From Hydrangea macrophylla (Eukaryota > Streptophyta > Magnoliopsida > Cornales > Hydrangeaceae): DNA of 64,000 nucleotides. The translations under genes and the position numbers were made by a program. Below, one piece after another: positions 11,646 to 23,497 of the stretch. The stretch is from contig CM066984.1 in assembly GCA_033977485.1 (NCBI GenBank), positions 107,417,691 through 107,481,690 of the forward strand, in the 5' to 3' direction. Each line of letters opens with the position of its first letter. Positions within the stretch are counted from its first letter, which is position 1. Below the pieces are notes generated by a model that saw only the letters and a list, made by a program, of their open reading frames with translations, ran no database searches and was not told the DNA's origin.

Positions 11646-12077
11646 ATTTTGGGTAACAAAGACGCATACCAAATGATTGGTATTTGAAGCCCAAAGGGTC
11701 CTTTAGATTCCAGTCCTTTATTGTAGCATTTTCTAGAAATTGATCCATTCTAGACCCAAAAATCATGATTTTGAAACTCAAAACCCATACAATACATACA
11801 TATATGTATATATATCTTATAAAAATCTAGAAATGGACCAAACCCAAGATTGAATTAACACAAAATTTTGATTCTGCAATATAAACAGATCAAGATAGAG
11901 AAACTCAAAAAGATAAAGACATGTTATATACTTACGATCTAAACTTCAACAAGATAAAGACATGTAATTGAAAGTCCATAAATTTGAGACCCAAATTGCA
12001 TTCAACGCCCACTTTATGCTAATCTACACATCAAGATCTAACCAAAAAAAAAAAACAGGGCAAATAATCCAATTTTG

Positions 12078-12126
<49 letters not shown>

Positions 12127-12235
12127 TGAGAAATTCCTCACTTTTTGGTGAGAAAATCCCGGTTCTAGAATTTTGATGCAAATTTCTCACTTTTTTGTGA
12201 GAAATTCTCAATTCTAGAATTTTGATGGAAGTTTA
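12127..12235 (+). repeat. About 52-bp direct repeat with GAGAAATT palindromes
   Basis: Two copies of a segment with CTCAC.TTTT.GTGAGAAA followed by TTCTAGAATTTTGATG. Each carries the short inverted repeat TTCTCAC / GTGAGAA. Adjacent TG and GA microsatellites lie at 12079-12126. Confidence 0.6.
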
Positions 12236-12471
12236 ATAATACAACTTTTTCACCAAAAAAAAAAACCAAATTTCTCACCTTCAAACTCAAAATGTAAACA
12301 AAGTTGTGAAATTTCACAACTTTTGATATCTACTCCTACTCAACTAGATCTACCATTGTTGATCAATATCAAAATTTGGTAAAAATAATGTTGATAAATT
12401 TCACAAAAAATGACTTTATAAAAATAAAAAAAAAATAAAAAAAAAACATACCTAGCCGGACCTGCTCGTGG

Positions 12472-12840
12472 TGGTCCGCATGCCATCCCTATCGTCGTCC
12501 ACAACCACCGATCACCACCACTATCACCATGGCCATCGCCGCCGCCTGAGCTCTGTTCATCGCCGGCGCTGCCTCTGCTGAGGTGCCTTGAGCCCGGTCT
12601 TGAAGGCGTCGTACCAGGTGAAAGCGACCGTGTTGATCTGTTCGGTTTGGTTGAAGATTGGGAATAGTGACTCGACGACGGTGAGGGCTTTGTGGTAATC
12701 TTGCAAGAGGTCAGCCAAGGTCATGGATATGAAGGATCTGATGAGCCTAAAATGGATATGAAAGATTTGGAACTTGTGTTTCAGAAGCTTTTCTTGGGTT
12801 TCCATGCAGGACTCCAGAAGTTTTAGTGAGAGAAAGTTTA
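12472..12840 (-). pseudogene. BRO1-domain (ALIX-like) gene fragment
   Basis: The minus-strand frame 12805-12557 (82 residues) includes LLQDYHKALTVVESLFPI and INTVAFTWYDAFKTGLKA. These resemble the segment of BRO1-domain proteins (ALIX/Bro1 type, ESCRT-associated endosomal sorting) that reads roughly YYKAL..E.RFPI....VTFTWYDAFK. Resemblance stops right after APQQ, near where a plant exon boundary might fall. The frame then runs into RQRRR and a stop. A GA-rich leader-like stretch lies just upstream on the same strand (12840-12895). After the stop there is a GC-rich segment ending in a possible splice donor (CTAG/GTATGT at about 12450). The rest of the several-hundred-residue domain is absent here. 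It could be a captured gene fragment or the first exon of a decayed copy. The identification is from motif memory only. Confidence 0.45.
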
Positions 12841-12859
12841 GAGAGAGTCGTTGGGGGGT

Positions 12860-12866
<7 letters not shown>

Positions 12867-12890
<24 letters not shown>
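12867..12890 (+). repeat. (GA)n microsatellite
   Basis: A GA run immediately upstream, on the minus strand, of the BRO1-like frame. Confidence 0.85.
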
Positions 12891-12895
<5 letters not shown>

Positions 12896-13228
12896 GATCT
12901 TAATTTAATTGGGTTTCAAATTGAAATCCCTAATTTTAAGGTGATTATATATACACAAATATGTATATATCTAATGAAGGGTAATTTTGGCCATAAAAAA
13001 TATTGATATTTCAGGAAAATGACTAATTCCTATGTTTTCTTAAAAATTAAAGATGGATTTAGGGTTTAAAAAGTCAAAGTGACTAACTGACAACTGTATG
13101 TTGACTAAATTTTGAGGGACCAAAATGTATATTTCTAAAGCCGAAATGACTTTTATTCAAAGTTCGTATAAAAGGTAAAATTTTAATATAAAACACTTAT
13201 CTTAAATAGATTCAATTATGTAAAGGAA

Positions 13229-13776
13229 TAGGGGTGTGTTTCGAATGGATCGAATCAGAAATGACTTTTAAAAAAAAATCTAAAATTTTCGGAATGTAAA
13301 TAGCCTTTCAATGCTAATTTCGAAATTTCGGAATTATCATATTATGTTCCGATTCTGAATTTTCAGAAATATCGGAAAATTTTTGTGAGCACAGAGAGAT
13401 AGACACAATAAGTTTTTGTGAGCAACTTTATGGGGATATTTTAAGTGTCCCAAGCATTACTCATTTGATTTTATGACAAAAGTTTTTTTAAATTATAGTC
13501 AAGCCCCCATTTTAATATAGAACATATATGTATTTTTGTATACCATTAAAAAGTCATAATTTTAGAAAAATATCGAAAATTTTAGATCATAATTTTTTTG
13601 GAATTTTCGGATCGAAAAGTCAGAATTTTTGGTACTTCCAACATCATTCTGATTCTAATCCGGTTTTGTTTTTTTGAAATATTTGGATTTCAAAATTGTT
13701 TTTATGTTGACATAAATAAAAATATTTAGATCTAAATCAATGGAAATTGAAATTTTCGTCCCAATTTACACCCCTA
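13229..13776. mobile_element. hAT-like element of the AATTTTCGGAAT family
   Basis: 548 bp. It begins TAGGGGTGTGTTTCGAATGG and ends CCAATTTACACCCCTA, with an imperfect 8-bp flank pair TAAAGGAA (13221-13228) and TACAGGAC (13777-13784). The body is AT-rich with many GAAATTTTCGGA-like words in both orientations. It is a relative of 10606-11374 and 43333-43867. No transposase. Confidence 0.65.
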
Positions 13777-14136
13777 TACAGGACTTCCTGTGTTTTCCTT
13801 TTCAATTGCGGGAGACAGCGAACGACCAAACAAATCGGAAAAAAAAAAAGTTATCAAAACGTGTCAATCTTAGCATATACAAAATGTATTATCCGTACCG
13901 AGTGGACCCATATGGCAGTTGCACAATAGATGTTGATCTGGAATATGCGCCTCCCGTTTATAGTTGGATATACAATACATATGGAATTATGGATACACAT
14001 TTGGATATCAGCAGTATTATACTCACATATTTTTTTACACACTTTTTCACACTCAGTTTTAAATGTATATTTCTATACTATATAAGTGGTACAAAAAAGT
14101 GTGAAAAATTCAAACAGTATAAAATACATGAATTTA

Positions 14137-14540
14137 GGTCATATTTGGCGCGCTGGATAAGTGGGTCGAATTGGATAAAAATGATCCAATCCAGTATTCG
14201 GTGCACGCTTGAATAAGGAATATTTTATCCCAAACTCCTATTTTATCCCATGGAGTTTGGAATAACTCTATGCCAAGGGGGGTTGGTATTAGGTGGAATA
14301 AGGAAGTTTGGGATAACTTTTTTGAGATTTTTTTTTTTTTTTATAATTTTTTTTTAGAAATTTTTTCTTCAATTTTTTTCCCTAGATTTTCCCCTTTTTT
14401 ATAACTTTTTTCCCCCAAAATTGCTTTCTTTTTAATTTTTTTTCCTCTTCTTCTTCTTTTTTTTTTCTTCATTTTCTTCTTTTTAAAATTTTTTTCCCCA
14501 TATTTGTAATTTTTTTCCCTTTCAGCTCCCTTTTTCCCAG

Positions 14541-14587
<47 letters not shown>

Positions 14588-14797
14588 AACTATTTTTTCC
14601 CTTTTTTCCAATTTTTTTTTGAGATACCGACACGACCAAATACACGATTAGGATAAAATAGCTAATTCGATAGTTTTACCCAGCACGTTCTAAACACAGG
14701 ACAACATAACAGCTTATCCGACAAAATTACTAATCTAGCCCGATCCTACCTTATCTTGTCCAATCTGACAATTTTATCCAGTCTGCCAAACGAGACC
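14137..14797. mobile_element. PIF/Harbinger-like (Tourist) MITE
   Basis: 661 bp with inverted ends GGTCATATTTGGCGCGCTGG and, as complement of the right end, GGTCTCGTTTGGCAGACTGG. It is flanked by the 3-bp target duplication TTA at 14134-14136 and 14798-14800. The interior has subterminal GGATAA/TTATCC blocks and long T-rich tracts, including a run of more than 30 T near 14549-14582. Confidence 0.75.
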
Positions 14798-14800
14798 TTA

Positions 14801-15530
14801 CAGCATAGTGAGTGAGTCTAGCATTTTTCGTTTGGATATATGTGCACTTCAGCGACTCATGTAGTCATGTACCCTTTTCATTTCTAGAAGGAAAATAAAC
14901 GAGTTCCCCGCGGAGCATTTTAAATGCTAGACCCATACTTTTTCATACACTTTTTGTGCAACACTTACACAGTACATGGTACATGTATTTAAAGTTGGGC
15001 GTAGGAAAGTGCGTGAGTGTAGTAGTGCTCTTTCTAGAAACTTTTCTTTTATTTATTTCGCACTAACACAAATATTAATTATACAATCCAATTTTCTCTA
15101 AACTAAGTATAAATATCTTGAGTTTATCACAAAAAAGAAAAAGAAAAAAACAGAGTATAAATATTTTAAGAATTACTTCAACTAAGTTAAACCCTAAATG
15201 AAATTTTCGTCTTAAATATCTGCCTAAAGTTGATTTGATTTAATTATAAGTACCCCTTTATCACTTATATTGAGATACAAATTCTGTATTAATAGATTCA
15301 CTCATAATGTTGCTCTCAACCAACCAGCTCCACTTAAGTAGTGGACATAGCTTTTTGTTTTGCTTTGTTTTTTTTTTTTTTTTTTTTTCTTTTTTTTTTT
15401 TCTATCTAGCTAGTGGTCCATGTCCACGGGATTGAACTAATAAACAATTGAGTAAATCTAGATCAAAAGATGAATTAAGATAGAATAAAATTGTGTTCCT
15501 CTTGATAAAATAAAATTGGAAAAAGACTTT
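14801..15530. other. AT-rich intergenic DNA, nothing recognised
   Basis: No gene-like frame. Long T runs lie at about 15370-15402. Confidence 0.5.
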
Positions 15531-15923
15531 TACACACCAAGATGGTTTCGGTGTATATATACCAAAATAGTTTTGGATAAAAAAATATTTATATTTCGGT
15601 AGGATATATTTGTTATGTGATCGAAAATATTTGTTCTATCAAAACTACCCAGGCTAGGTAGTATCGACACCTCTAAGAAGGTAACGTGTAGCGTGTCGTA
15701 TCGCGTCCGACACACAGACACGACACTTTCTTGCAGTGTCGACGAGCAATTTTTTAAAACTTTATCGTGTCGACGTGTCGGTGTCGTGTTGTATCCGTAT
15801 CGGAGTGTCCGTATCCATATTTCATGTCACCCAGACTACTTTAGAATAAATGTTTCCTACCACGAAACAAATGTTATCTACCTAATAATAATGGTATAGG
15901 TACACCAAAACCATTTCAGTGTA
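15531..15923. mobile_element. Fold-back MITE with a GTGTCG-rich insert
   Basis: The left arm (CACCAAGATGGTTTCGGTGT) and the right arm (ACACCAAAACCATTTCAGTG) are inverted copies. The similarity continues inward past GGTATA / TATACC. The centre (about 15655-15835) differs in base composition: it is full of GTGTCG, CGACAC and GTATCCGTATC words and is bounded by CTACCCAGGCT and CACCCAGACTACT. It may be a second element inserted into the first. Target duplications not resolved. Confidence 0.5.
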
Positions 15924-16189
15924 ATAGAGTGGGACTCCATAAATTTTGGCATTGGAACTGAAGAATATCACAACTTTAATTGAATTCCTCTTGCTCCACA
16001 AAATTCTAACAAACTGTCTCAATTCTGTACATTTTAAAATATATATTTTAGCAAAAGTTTTAAACAATATTGTTACATACCTAGATTAAAATGCACATAT
16101 TTTGTTGCCTTTTGAAAATCCTAAAATGAAATAATAACGAAAATCTCATTGCTGACATTTTTTTTTCCAGGTTACGAGCATAAATCCCA

Positions 16190-16310
16190 TGGTTTGACTT
16201 TTGCGATTTGGGGATTGCCACCAGTATTTCATGACGACTTACCTATTGTCGTTTTATCGGAGTAAAATATGAGGCAAACTCAAGATACGTGCACCGATGA
16301 ACGACCCGAC
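16190..16310 (-). mobile_element. Truncated SINE copy (minus strand)
   Basis: The complement contains the 3' section of the SINE at 16514-16847: a GTGCAC stretch, GTTTGCC, ACTCCGATAAAA.GACAATAGG and the following segment. The tRNA-related head is missing. Confidence 0.6.
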
Positions 16311-16385
16311 AATACACATACTAGTTAAATTAGGGTGACAATAGATGTGGTATATGAATAGACCTAGAATTATTTTTTATGGACA

Positions 16386-16880
16386 GCACTTAAGTGCTTT
16401 TCACTCAATGCTTTTTGTGTTGTTCCCTCTTACATAAGTAGGACCCAATACTTTAAAACATTTTTTAAAAACTTTCCCGAGTCCTACTTCTGTGAGAGAG
16501 AACAACACCAAAAGCTCCTCATGGGTAAATATTAAGGATTTGGCCAGGGCTTTTGGCCTCCCAAAGGGAGGTTAGGGGTTCGAAATCCCCAAGGGTCGTG
16601 TAAGCTAGTTGGAGGGATGGATCTCAAGATGGACTTTAAAAATGTCCAGCTTGGTGTGGGTTCAGATCCTACCGCTAGCTTGCCTCCTTGATTTACCTGG
16701 TGCGTGTGTTGTGGGATCGGTGCATGTACTCGGGGTTTGCCCTTATTCTACTCCGATAAAAACGACAATAGGTATCGATCTCGAAGTCGCGGGGGACAGA
16801 CATGGGGATTTGTCCTCATATTCCAAAAAATAAAAAAAAACAGAAAAAACAACACCAAAAACACTGAGTAAAAAATATCC
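16386..16880. mobile_element. Fold-back MITE that hosts a SINE
   Basis: The left arm contains TTTTTGTGTTGTTCCCTCTT and AAGTAGGACCC. The right arm is the inverted counterpart (TCCTACTTCTGTGAGAG, GAACAACACC, then ACACTGAGTAAAAAA after the SINE). A related shorter fold-back copy is at 25430-25560. Ends approximate. Confidence 0.55.
16514..16847 (+). mobile_element. SINE with 13-bp target duplication
   Basis: A 334-bp tRNA-derived SINE. The head has a possible A box (GGATTTGGCCAGGG) and a B box (GGGGTTCGAAATCCC). The body includes CTCAAGATGGA, AAATGTCCAGCTTGGTGTGG and CTACTCCGATAAAAACGAC, and it ends in an A-rich tail. Exact 13-bp duplications AACAACACCAAAA lie at 16501-16513 and 16848-16860, as expected for target-primed reverse transcription by LINE machinery. 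It is inserted in the right arm of a MITE. Relatives or fragments: 16190-16310, 26680-26985, 33407-33545. Confidence 0.85.
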
Positions 16881-16904
16881 AAATATTGTTAATTTTTTTT
16901 TTAT

Positions 16905-17000
16905 GTCTATCCCTCATACTATCTTGGTTCGTCCCATGAGGGGTTTTGAACCCCTAACCTTGCTATCATATATTGTCGTATCATAGGCAATAGAATCACA
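16905..17000 (-). mobile_element. SINE-head-like fragment (minus strand)
   Basis: The complement reads GGTTAGGGGTTCAAAACCCC followed by CTCATGGGACGAACC. It resembles the tRNA-like B-box part of the SINE heads nearby. No body or tail recognised. Confidence 0.35.
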
Positions 17001-17059
17001 CTCTTCCATTCCTACCAACCAACCAACTAACCAAACAGACCTTATCGTAACTAGAGCAC

Positions 17060-17311
17060 GAGAAATTATTCAGTGAGCCCGTCATGCCACGTCAGCATGA
17101 TGACGTGGTGTGACCTCCAAATCTTAACCACACATATACCCCCTACTTCTAGGGGATCATGCCATGTGGTTATCAAAATTTTAAAAAAAAAAACTACCCA
17201 CCACATGTCATAACTTCCTAGTGTTAGTGGCCACATGGCACCTTTTTATTGGGAAGGTCACACCACGTCATCATGCTGACGTGGCGTGACGGGCTCACTG
17301 AATAACTTCTC
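17060..17311. mobile_element. Mutator-like (MULE) MITE
   Basis: 252 bp with about 57-bp terminal inverted repeats differing at only two or so positions. The left end starts GAGAAATTATTCAGTGAGCC and the complement of the right end GAGAAGTTATTCAGTGAGCC. It is flanked by exact direct repeats ACTAGAGCAC at 17050-17059 and 17312-17321, a 9-10 bp duplication typical of Mutator-like elements. Each terminal repeat holds the palindrome-like pair CCACGTCA / TGACGTGG. It lies about 1.1 kb upstream of the MCA start codon. Arm similarity suggests a fairly young insertion. Confidence 0.9.
17087..17284. promoter_or_regulatory. Four ACGT (bZIP-type) motifs within the MULE MITE
   Basis: CCACGTCA at 17087-17094 and 17263-17270, and TGACGTGG at 17101-17108 and 17277-17284. 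TGACGTGG contains both the TGACG core and the ACGTGG core that plant bZIP factors bind. Whether they act on the downstream gene is inference. Confidence 0.4.
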
Positions 17312-17321
17312 ACTAGAGCAC

Positions 17322-17759
17322 TAGTAGTTACCGTGAAGTGCGCTGGCATTATCGTAATAAGATAACACACGAATGGTATTTTAGACAAGTCAACTAATCA
17401 TCACTAAATGCATGCTTGTCTGGCATAGCAACTGTGTGTGTCTGTGAGAGAGAGAGAGAGGACAGAGTGCTCTGTGCGGAGCAAAGACAAACGACACCGA
17501 AGCCGTGAGGTGAGAGATTGGGGCATTTTTGAGGTTTTCATCTCTCTCTGTCTCTCTCTGTGAAGCTGAAAATCGTCCAAAAGCCTGTGTTCAGAGGATA
17601 AAGAAAACTCTTTTTCCGCAAAGTAATGTCTGTCAAATTGCAGAAAACTATATATGTCCTCCTTTGTTCTCTCGCGATTTAACGTTTCATTTGTGCCTTG
17701 ACTTGCACAAAAGCACATCAGAGTAGAAAAACAAAGCGACACTAGCCCTAGAAAACGGA

Positions 17760-17794
<35 letters not shown>

Positions 17795-17860
17795 GGAGAG
17801 AGAGGTAAAACACTCGTGATCGAATACTTCCCACTTTGTCTTCAACAAATATATACTAAC

Positions 17861-17910
<50 letters not shown>

Positions 17911-18440
17911 CAGGTCAGACATTTCCATCTGAGCAATGCTTTTAGCTGGAGATTCCGGCGAGTTAACGGCGGTCTCTCTGCAGATTTTAGGTGATTGCTG
18001 TCTGTCTTCACTGGTGTTTATTATTTTACCTCATTTTTATCTTTTATTGTCCAAGAAATTACTACTAAATAACAAAATCTTTTTTTGACTGTTTTTTTTT
18101 TTTTTTTTGGTTGCAATAGATTGAAGAGGCGTGATAGCTAATTTTTGGGTCTCATTTACTTAAATCTGTTTGCTGTTGAATCTGAATTCCAGAAAGATCT
18201 CCAATTGACTTCAGTTTCGCCGGAAGACCATGAAGATGCTTTTTTGATCTACCTTGAAATCGAAGACTGTAACTAATTTCGAAATTTTGGTTTAGGATTG
18301 GCGGAATGGGAATCGATACTCTCCTAATTCTCCCATTTTCCCCCGCATTTTCCGAGAAAATTGTGTGCTGAAAGGGAAAACATATACATATACTAATATA
18401 TATATATATATATACATAATATTGATCTGGGAGGTTGGAG
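17322..18440 (+). promoter_or_regulatory. Upstream region and probable 5' leader of the MCA gene
   Basis: No upstream coding exon seen. It contains GA/CT runs (17448-17460, 17540-17562), a run of about 31 T (17762-17792), TA and TG microsatellites (17862-17902) and CT-rich leader-like sequence. A possible 5'-leader intron runs from GTGATTGCTG at 17990 to an acceptor TTGCAATAG near 18119. No TATA box stands out. An in-frame TTG at 18435 precedes the ATG at 18441, which is the better start. Confidence 0.4.
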
Positions 18441-21400
18441 ATGGCTACTTGGGAACACATGGGTGAGATAGCCAATGTGGCTCAGCTGACCGGCGTGGAC
18501 GCCGTGCGGCTAATTGCCATGATTGTGAAAGCGGCGAGTACGGCTCGAATGCATAAGAAGAACTGTATGCAATTCGCACTCCATCTGAAGCTCATTGGTA
18601 ACTTGCTTGAGCAACTCAAGATTTCGGAGCTTAAGAGGTACCCGGAAACCCGAGAGCCATTAGACCAACTTGAGGATGCATTGAGGAGGTCTTATATTTT
18701 GGTCAACAGTTGCCAAGACCGAAGCTATCTCTATTTGCTAGCCATGGGATGGAACATTGTGTATCAATTCAGAAAAGCCCAGAGTGAGATTGATCGATAC
18801 CTCAAAATTATCCCTCTCATCAGTCTTGTGGATAATGCTCGAGTCAGGGTATTTTTAACATATATATATATATATATATATTTTTTTTTTTGCTATTTCT
18901 TATGTTCTTATTTTTTTATTTGATTTTTTTTTTTCAATTATTTGCTTGAGGGTTTGATTTTTTTATTTTTTCTTTGGATATTTATGCTACAGAAATTTGG
19001 TACGAGAACTCTTGTGTATGATTATTTGAGTTTAAAAGGATAACCCGTTTTTAATTTTGGTCAAAGAAACTAACTAGTATTTTTTTTTTGTTGAGGGACT
19101 TTTTACTAAAATAAAAAAGGGTTTGCTCGTAAGGCTAAAAAAGTCGATTTTAGGCTAAAATTCCCTATATTCTATTGTCTTTGTTTATTACTCATACATT
19201 TGAAGTGTGTTCTTATCAAAATTATTTTTTCAATCTTTATTTTTTACAAGTACTACTGAAATCAAAGTGAAAACTGTTTTTTATGTATGCGAAGTTTGTT
19301 TTGTGTTTATGATGAAAACTTCATAAGAAATCTTTCTTGTTGTCCCTTCTTCCCTCAATTTTTTTGTTGCTGCTTAGATGCTTTTTTTTTTTGGGCAAGT
19401 AATTGCTGCTTAGATGTTGCTTTTGATGGGGACATGATTCCTCCAGGCTTACTTGAATCTCTGTGTTATGTCAGTTGTAGCGGATTTGACCGTCCTGCAA
19501 ATTTGATAAGCACTTCTTGTTGATTAAAATTGACATATTTGTTGTTGCTGGGACTTTACTTTCTTTGAACTAACCAAACTTATTTCATACTTAGACTTGA
19601 AGCTAAAGTAGAAAATATGGCTGTAATGACATTTTTCACTTTATCTACAATGGTTTCGTGTATTATCTAATGTGTATAATAACTTTTGTCCTCGGCTTGT
19701 GATGCAATTTACAGCTACTACTATACCTGCTAAAGATAAGTAAGAAAATGTAAATACCTTTTCATGTCCTAGTCTGAACATAAGCAGCAATATAGATTAT
19801 GACATCATTCCTCGTGTAGAAAATTGTTGATATTTGAGTGAAGCATGATAGAATATAGTCACTAATGATTCCAATTGCCAACAGCTAGAGCTAAAGGAAA
19901 AACAAGCATAAAGGAAAAAAAAAAGTTATAATTGATGCATATATAAGCTGATTACCTCAGTATAAGTAACTTGCAGAAAATTTTTGCCCTCCAAATTGTT
20001 CATCACTTATTTTACGTTGATTAATCTCCCGTTACCCAAAACTGGCAGGAAAGATTAGAAGATATTGAAATGGATCAACGTGAGTACACTTTGGACGACG
20101 AGGATAGGAAGGTGCAAGATGTGATTTTGAAACCAGACCCCTCAAAACATGATGCTATGGTGTTGAAGAAAACTCTTTCTTGTTCCTACCCAAACATGCC
20201 TTTTAACCAGGCACTTCAAAAAGAAAATAACAAACTTCAACTAGAGCTTCAACGATCACAAGCTAATTTGGACGTAGGCCAGTGTGAAGTAATCCAACAT
20301 CTGATTGATGTCACGGAAGCTGTGGCTGCAGAGTCCATACCAGAGAAGAGTTCACCGGTGAAAAATTCCAAAATGGTCGAGTCTGACTATTCTGATGTCA
20401 ATAGTGACAAAGAGCATTCATATGAAAGCTATAATAAGAAAAGTGAAACTCGGTCCACTTCTAGGTAAGTATCCCTCTATCTGTATCAGAAGCTGAATGT
20501 AAATTATAGTTCTTGAATACACTTCCATTGGGCGTGGTGCCAAACTCCATATTTCTCCTGTCGCTGTTTTGAAGTATATGCAAACTGAAAGTTGTTTGTA
20601 GTTGGACTTATTTGTTATGGACTGTATAACCAAGGATATTATATTAAACTAGCACGCATACAGTTCATAAAGTATATACTATATAGTATCAATAAGTTTT
20701 ATAAAGCATTTGGAAAAGTTTTAATATTGTAACTTGTGGAAATTGAAAATGTTGATATGTGAAGCAGTGTCAAGCTGCCTCTGGTTTTCAGATACATGAA
20801 TAGTGAATAATCTTACATCCTTGCCAAATTATAAGTTTTTGCCTTTGAGCTATGTATGTTAATTTAAGCCTATTTTCTGTTACATCCTCACAAGTTTTTC
20901 CTACTGGACTACATATGATATACAAAGAAGTTAATGCTTCCTAAAGATTTTATCCTTACGGCTGCTTAAGCTTCCTTGAACAGTAGACTGCATTCTATAT
21001 GGAGTTCCATACACCTATGTGCTGTATTAAAATTTTAGTATTATTACTTTCTGGATTAGTCTATAGACCTGGAGTTTTTCTCTCATACCATATAATTCTG
21101 TTCAGAAACACTTCCTCAGTTTCATCTGGACATGATCTGCTGTCTACTAGAGGCTCACACCGGCATGAAGAATGGCATTCCGATTTACTTGGCTGTTGTT
21201 CGGAACCTAGTTTGTGTATGCCCTTTCCTATCATTTGGTATTCAATTGCATTGACGTAATAGCATTCATGATTCTTTCTACTTTGCATATTTAACCTTCA
21301 TGTGAGCAGATTCATACAGCACCATGGGACTATTCGGTCTGTGCGTGTGCGTGTGTGTGTGTGTGTTCTAGCATAAGCATAAACCAAGGCCTGAAAAAAC

Positions 21401-23449
21401 CTAGCTTTGCATCTTTAAAGAAGGTTCGTGGATGCATGGGATTTGAAGCATCCTCTGTTATCCAGCGTTTTCGCAGCTATTTTTTAAAACTGTGAGTCTT
21501 GTGCCCTGTGCTAAATAAAATAGGGAAAATTGGTGAAAAGGTCATTAAGAGGAGATTTGTTGAGATTAAGGACAACTTAAAATACACATTGGGAATAAGT
21601 GTTCCCAATATCCATAGACCAAAATACCCTCATCTTCATCCTTTAACCCCAACCAAACCCTAGCCACCATAACCACCACCCACGCCACCTCCGACCACCA
21701 CCTCTACCAACTCCGGCCACCACCACCCTCGCCATATCCGGCGACCACCGCCTTCGTCCCTTTCTCTCTCTAGAAATACGATGAAGGGGCTGCAATGTTG
21801 GACAGATTGAGCAACTTTAGTGCCAATGTGGGTTAAAGAGGCACTATAATAAAATAATGTAGACACATTTTCGGGTTTGGGAGAAAAGTGGCTGCCTCCC
21901 ATGTGTGTTGCAGCTTTAGAGGGGGTGGTGAGCTGTTTATTTGACCGTTGGAATTGGGGTTGCTAGGAGCGTGAGACCCATTTGCACAAAACAACTTGGA
22001 GTCCGTGCCATTACTACTTTTTGGATCAAAATTGGGACAGTCATCGTCTAAACTTGAAGAACGAAAAGGGACCCTAGTCCAAGCCTCCCAATAAAATATT
22101 ATCGGAAAGCTAAGCCAATTGTTGTAGTTCAAATTCCTGCACTGCATGTTAGTCACCAATGCATTTTAATTGTCAGCGAAATATTGCTAAGACTGAATGG
22201 GTTTAACGAGGGGGTTCAAACAAGTCTGTCTTTGGTTGTAGATATTGCATGCTACAAGAAGTAAATTCTGATGACATTTTCTTTCTGAGGCTGTTCTTTT
22301 CTTTTGCTTTTGTATGCTCGATTATTTCACTAGGGCTCTGTTTGGTTCGTGGGCTTATTGGGAAAAGAAAAGAATACACAATAGGAAAATACTTTTCTTT
22401 TTTCTTTTTTTGGTTAATAAGGACGACAATGAGAAATTATGATGGAAAAGAAAATAGGATGAAATTTGATTTATATTTTTGATTTTTTTGAGTCACTTTT
22501 TTCCCTCTTTCTTGTGGTCCTATTGTATTTTCAAAATCTCTAATATACTGTTATTTAAGCATGAGAAAGTTACTACGAAAAACACAACGGAAAAGGTTTT
22601 CCTTTCCTTCTCCAAATCCGCTAACCAAACGGAGCCTAAGGTTTTCCCTGATCAAATGGCTTCTATGTGCGATTGTCTCCTTGTCCTTTTGGGTACAGTT
22701 CTAAGTTTGTCAACTGATTACTTCCAATGGAGAGAGTTTCATGATAAGTTATTTGGCTGTTATGCATGCCATAATGCTGTTATCTATGTACTTGATCCTA
22801 TTCTTAGCAGCTTAGCCGTGGTTTGCAGGTTTAAAAACTTTCTTCTGCCCTTGCAGTACCTTCTCAAAGATAGCTACAGTGGCAACTAACAAGCACATGT
22901 GTAAGTAACTCTACGTATTGTTTGAAACTGTATTACGTTATGAGTCTTACGACTGCTTACAATTAGTAGCATATTTCTAATTTTACATTTCTTCCTTATT
23001 TTTGTATGCAATAACTTGTTTGGCTTTGATCAGACTAGTTTAGATGTCAAAAGCTCTTGGGTTTTGTAAATACACTAAATATATGTGTAGATATCATATA
23101 CTCTTGATCCATTCTTATGGAATTCAGGCTATTGTTGGTTCCATTTTAAAACTTATTCCTCAGTTTCTTCTTGCATCTTCAGCTGCTATCATGTAACATT
23201 TTAGCATTATCTTCGTGTTTTTTGGTATTATTTGGAAGCTTACATTCAAAAAATTCCTCTCTCTGATCATCAGCTTCAGCAGAAGCCTGTAACGAATTAA
23301 TGGCATATTCATTGATATTGTCATGCTGTTGCTACACTTGCTGCATTAGAAGGAAGCTACGCAAGACGCTAAATATCACGGTAACTATTCTGCGCCACTG
23401 CTGCTACACAATTTATATGAAAGACATTACGTATAAGAAACTTAATACT

Positions 23450-23497
<48 letters not shown>

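Noticed and set aside
16514..16600. tRNA gene suggested by A and B boxes
   Set aside because: It is the head of a SINE with a body, an A-rich tail and a 13-bp duplication; no cloverleaf was evident.
18435..18440. Upstream TTG as MCA start
   Set aside because: The ATG at 18441 gives the family's N-terminus; no reason to use TTG.
19287..19523. 78-codon frame in MCA intron 1
   Set aside because: Low complexity and Cys/Phe-rich; the exon structure of MCA passes over it with matching phases.
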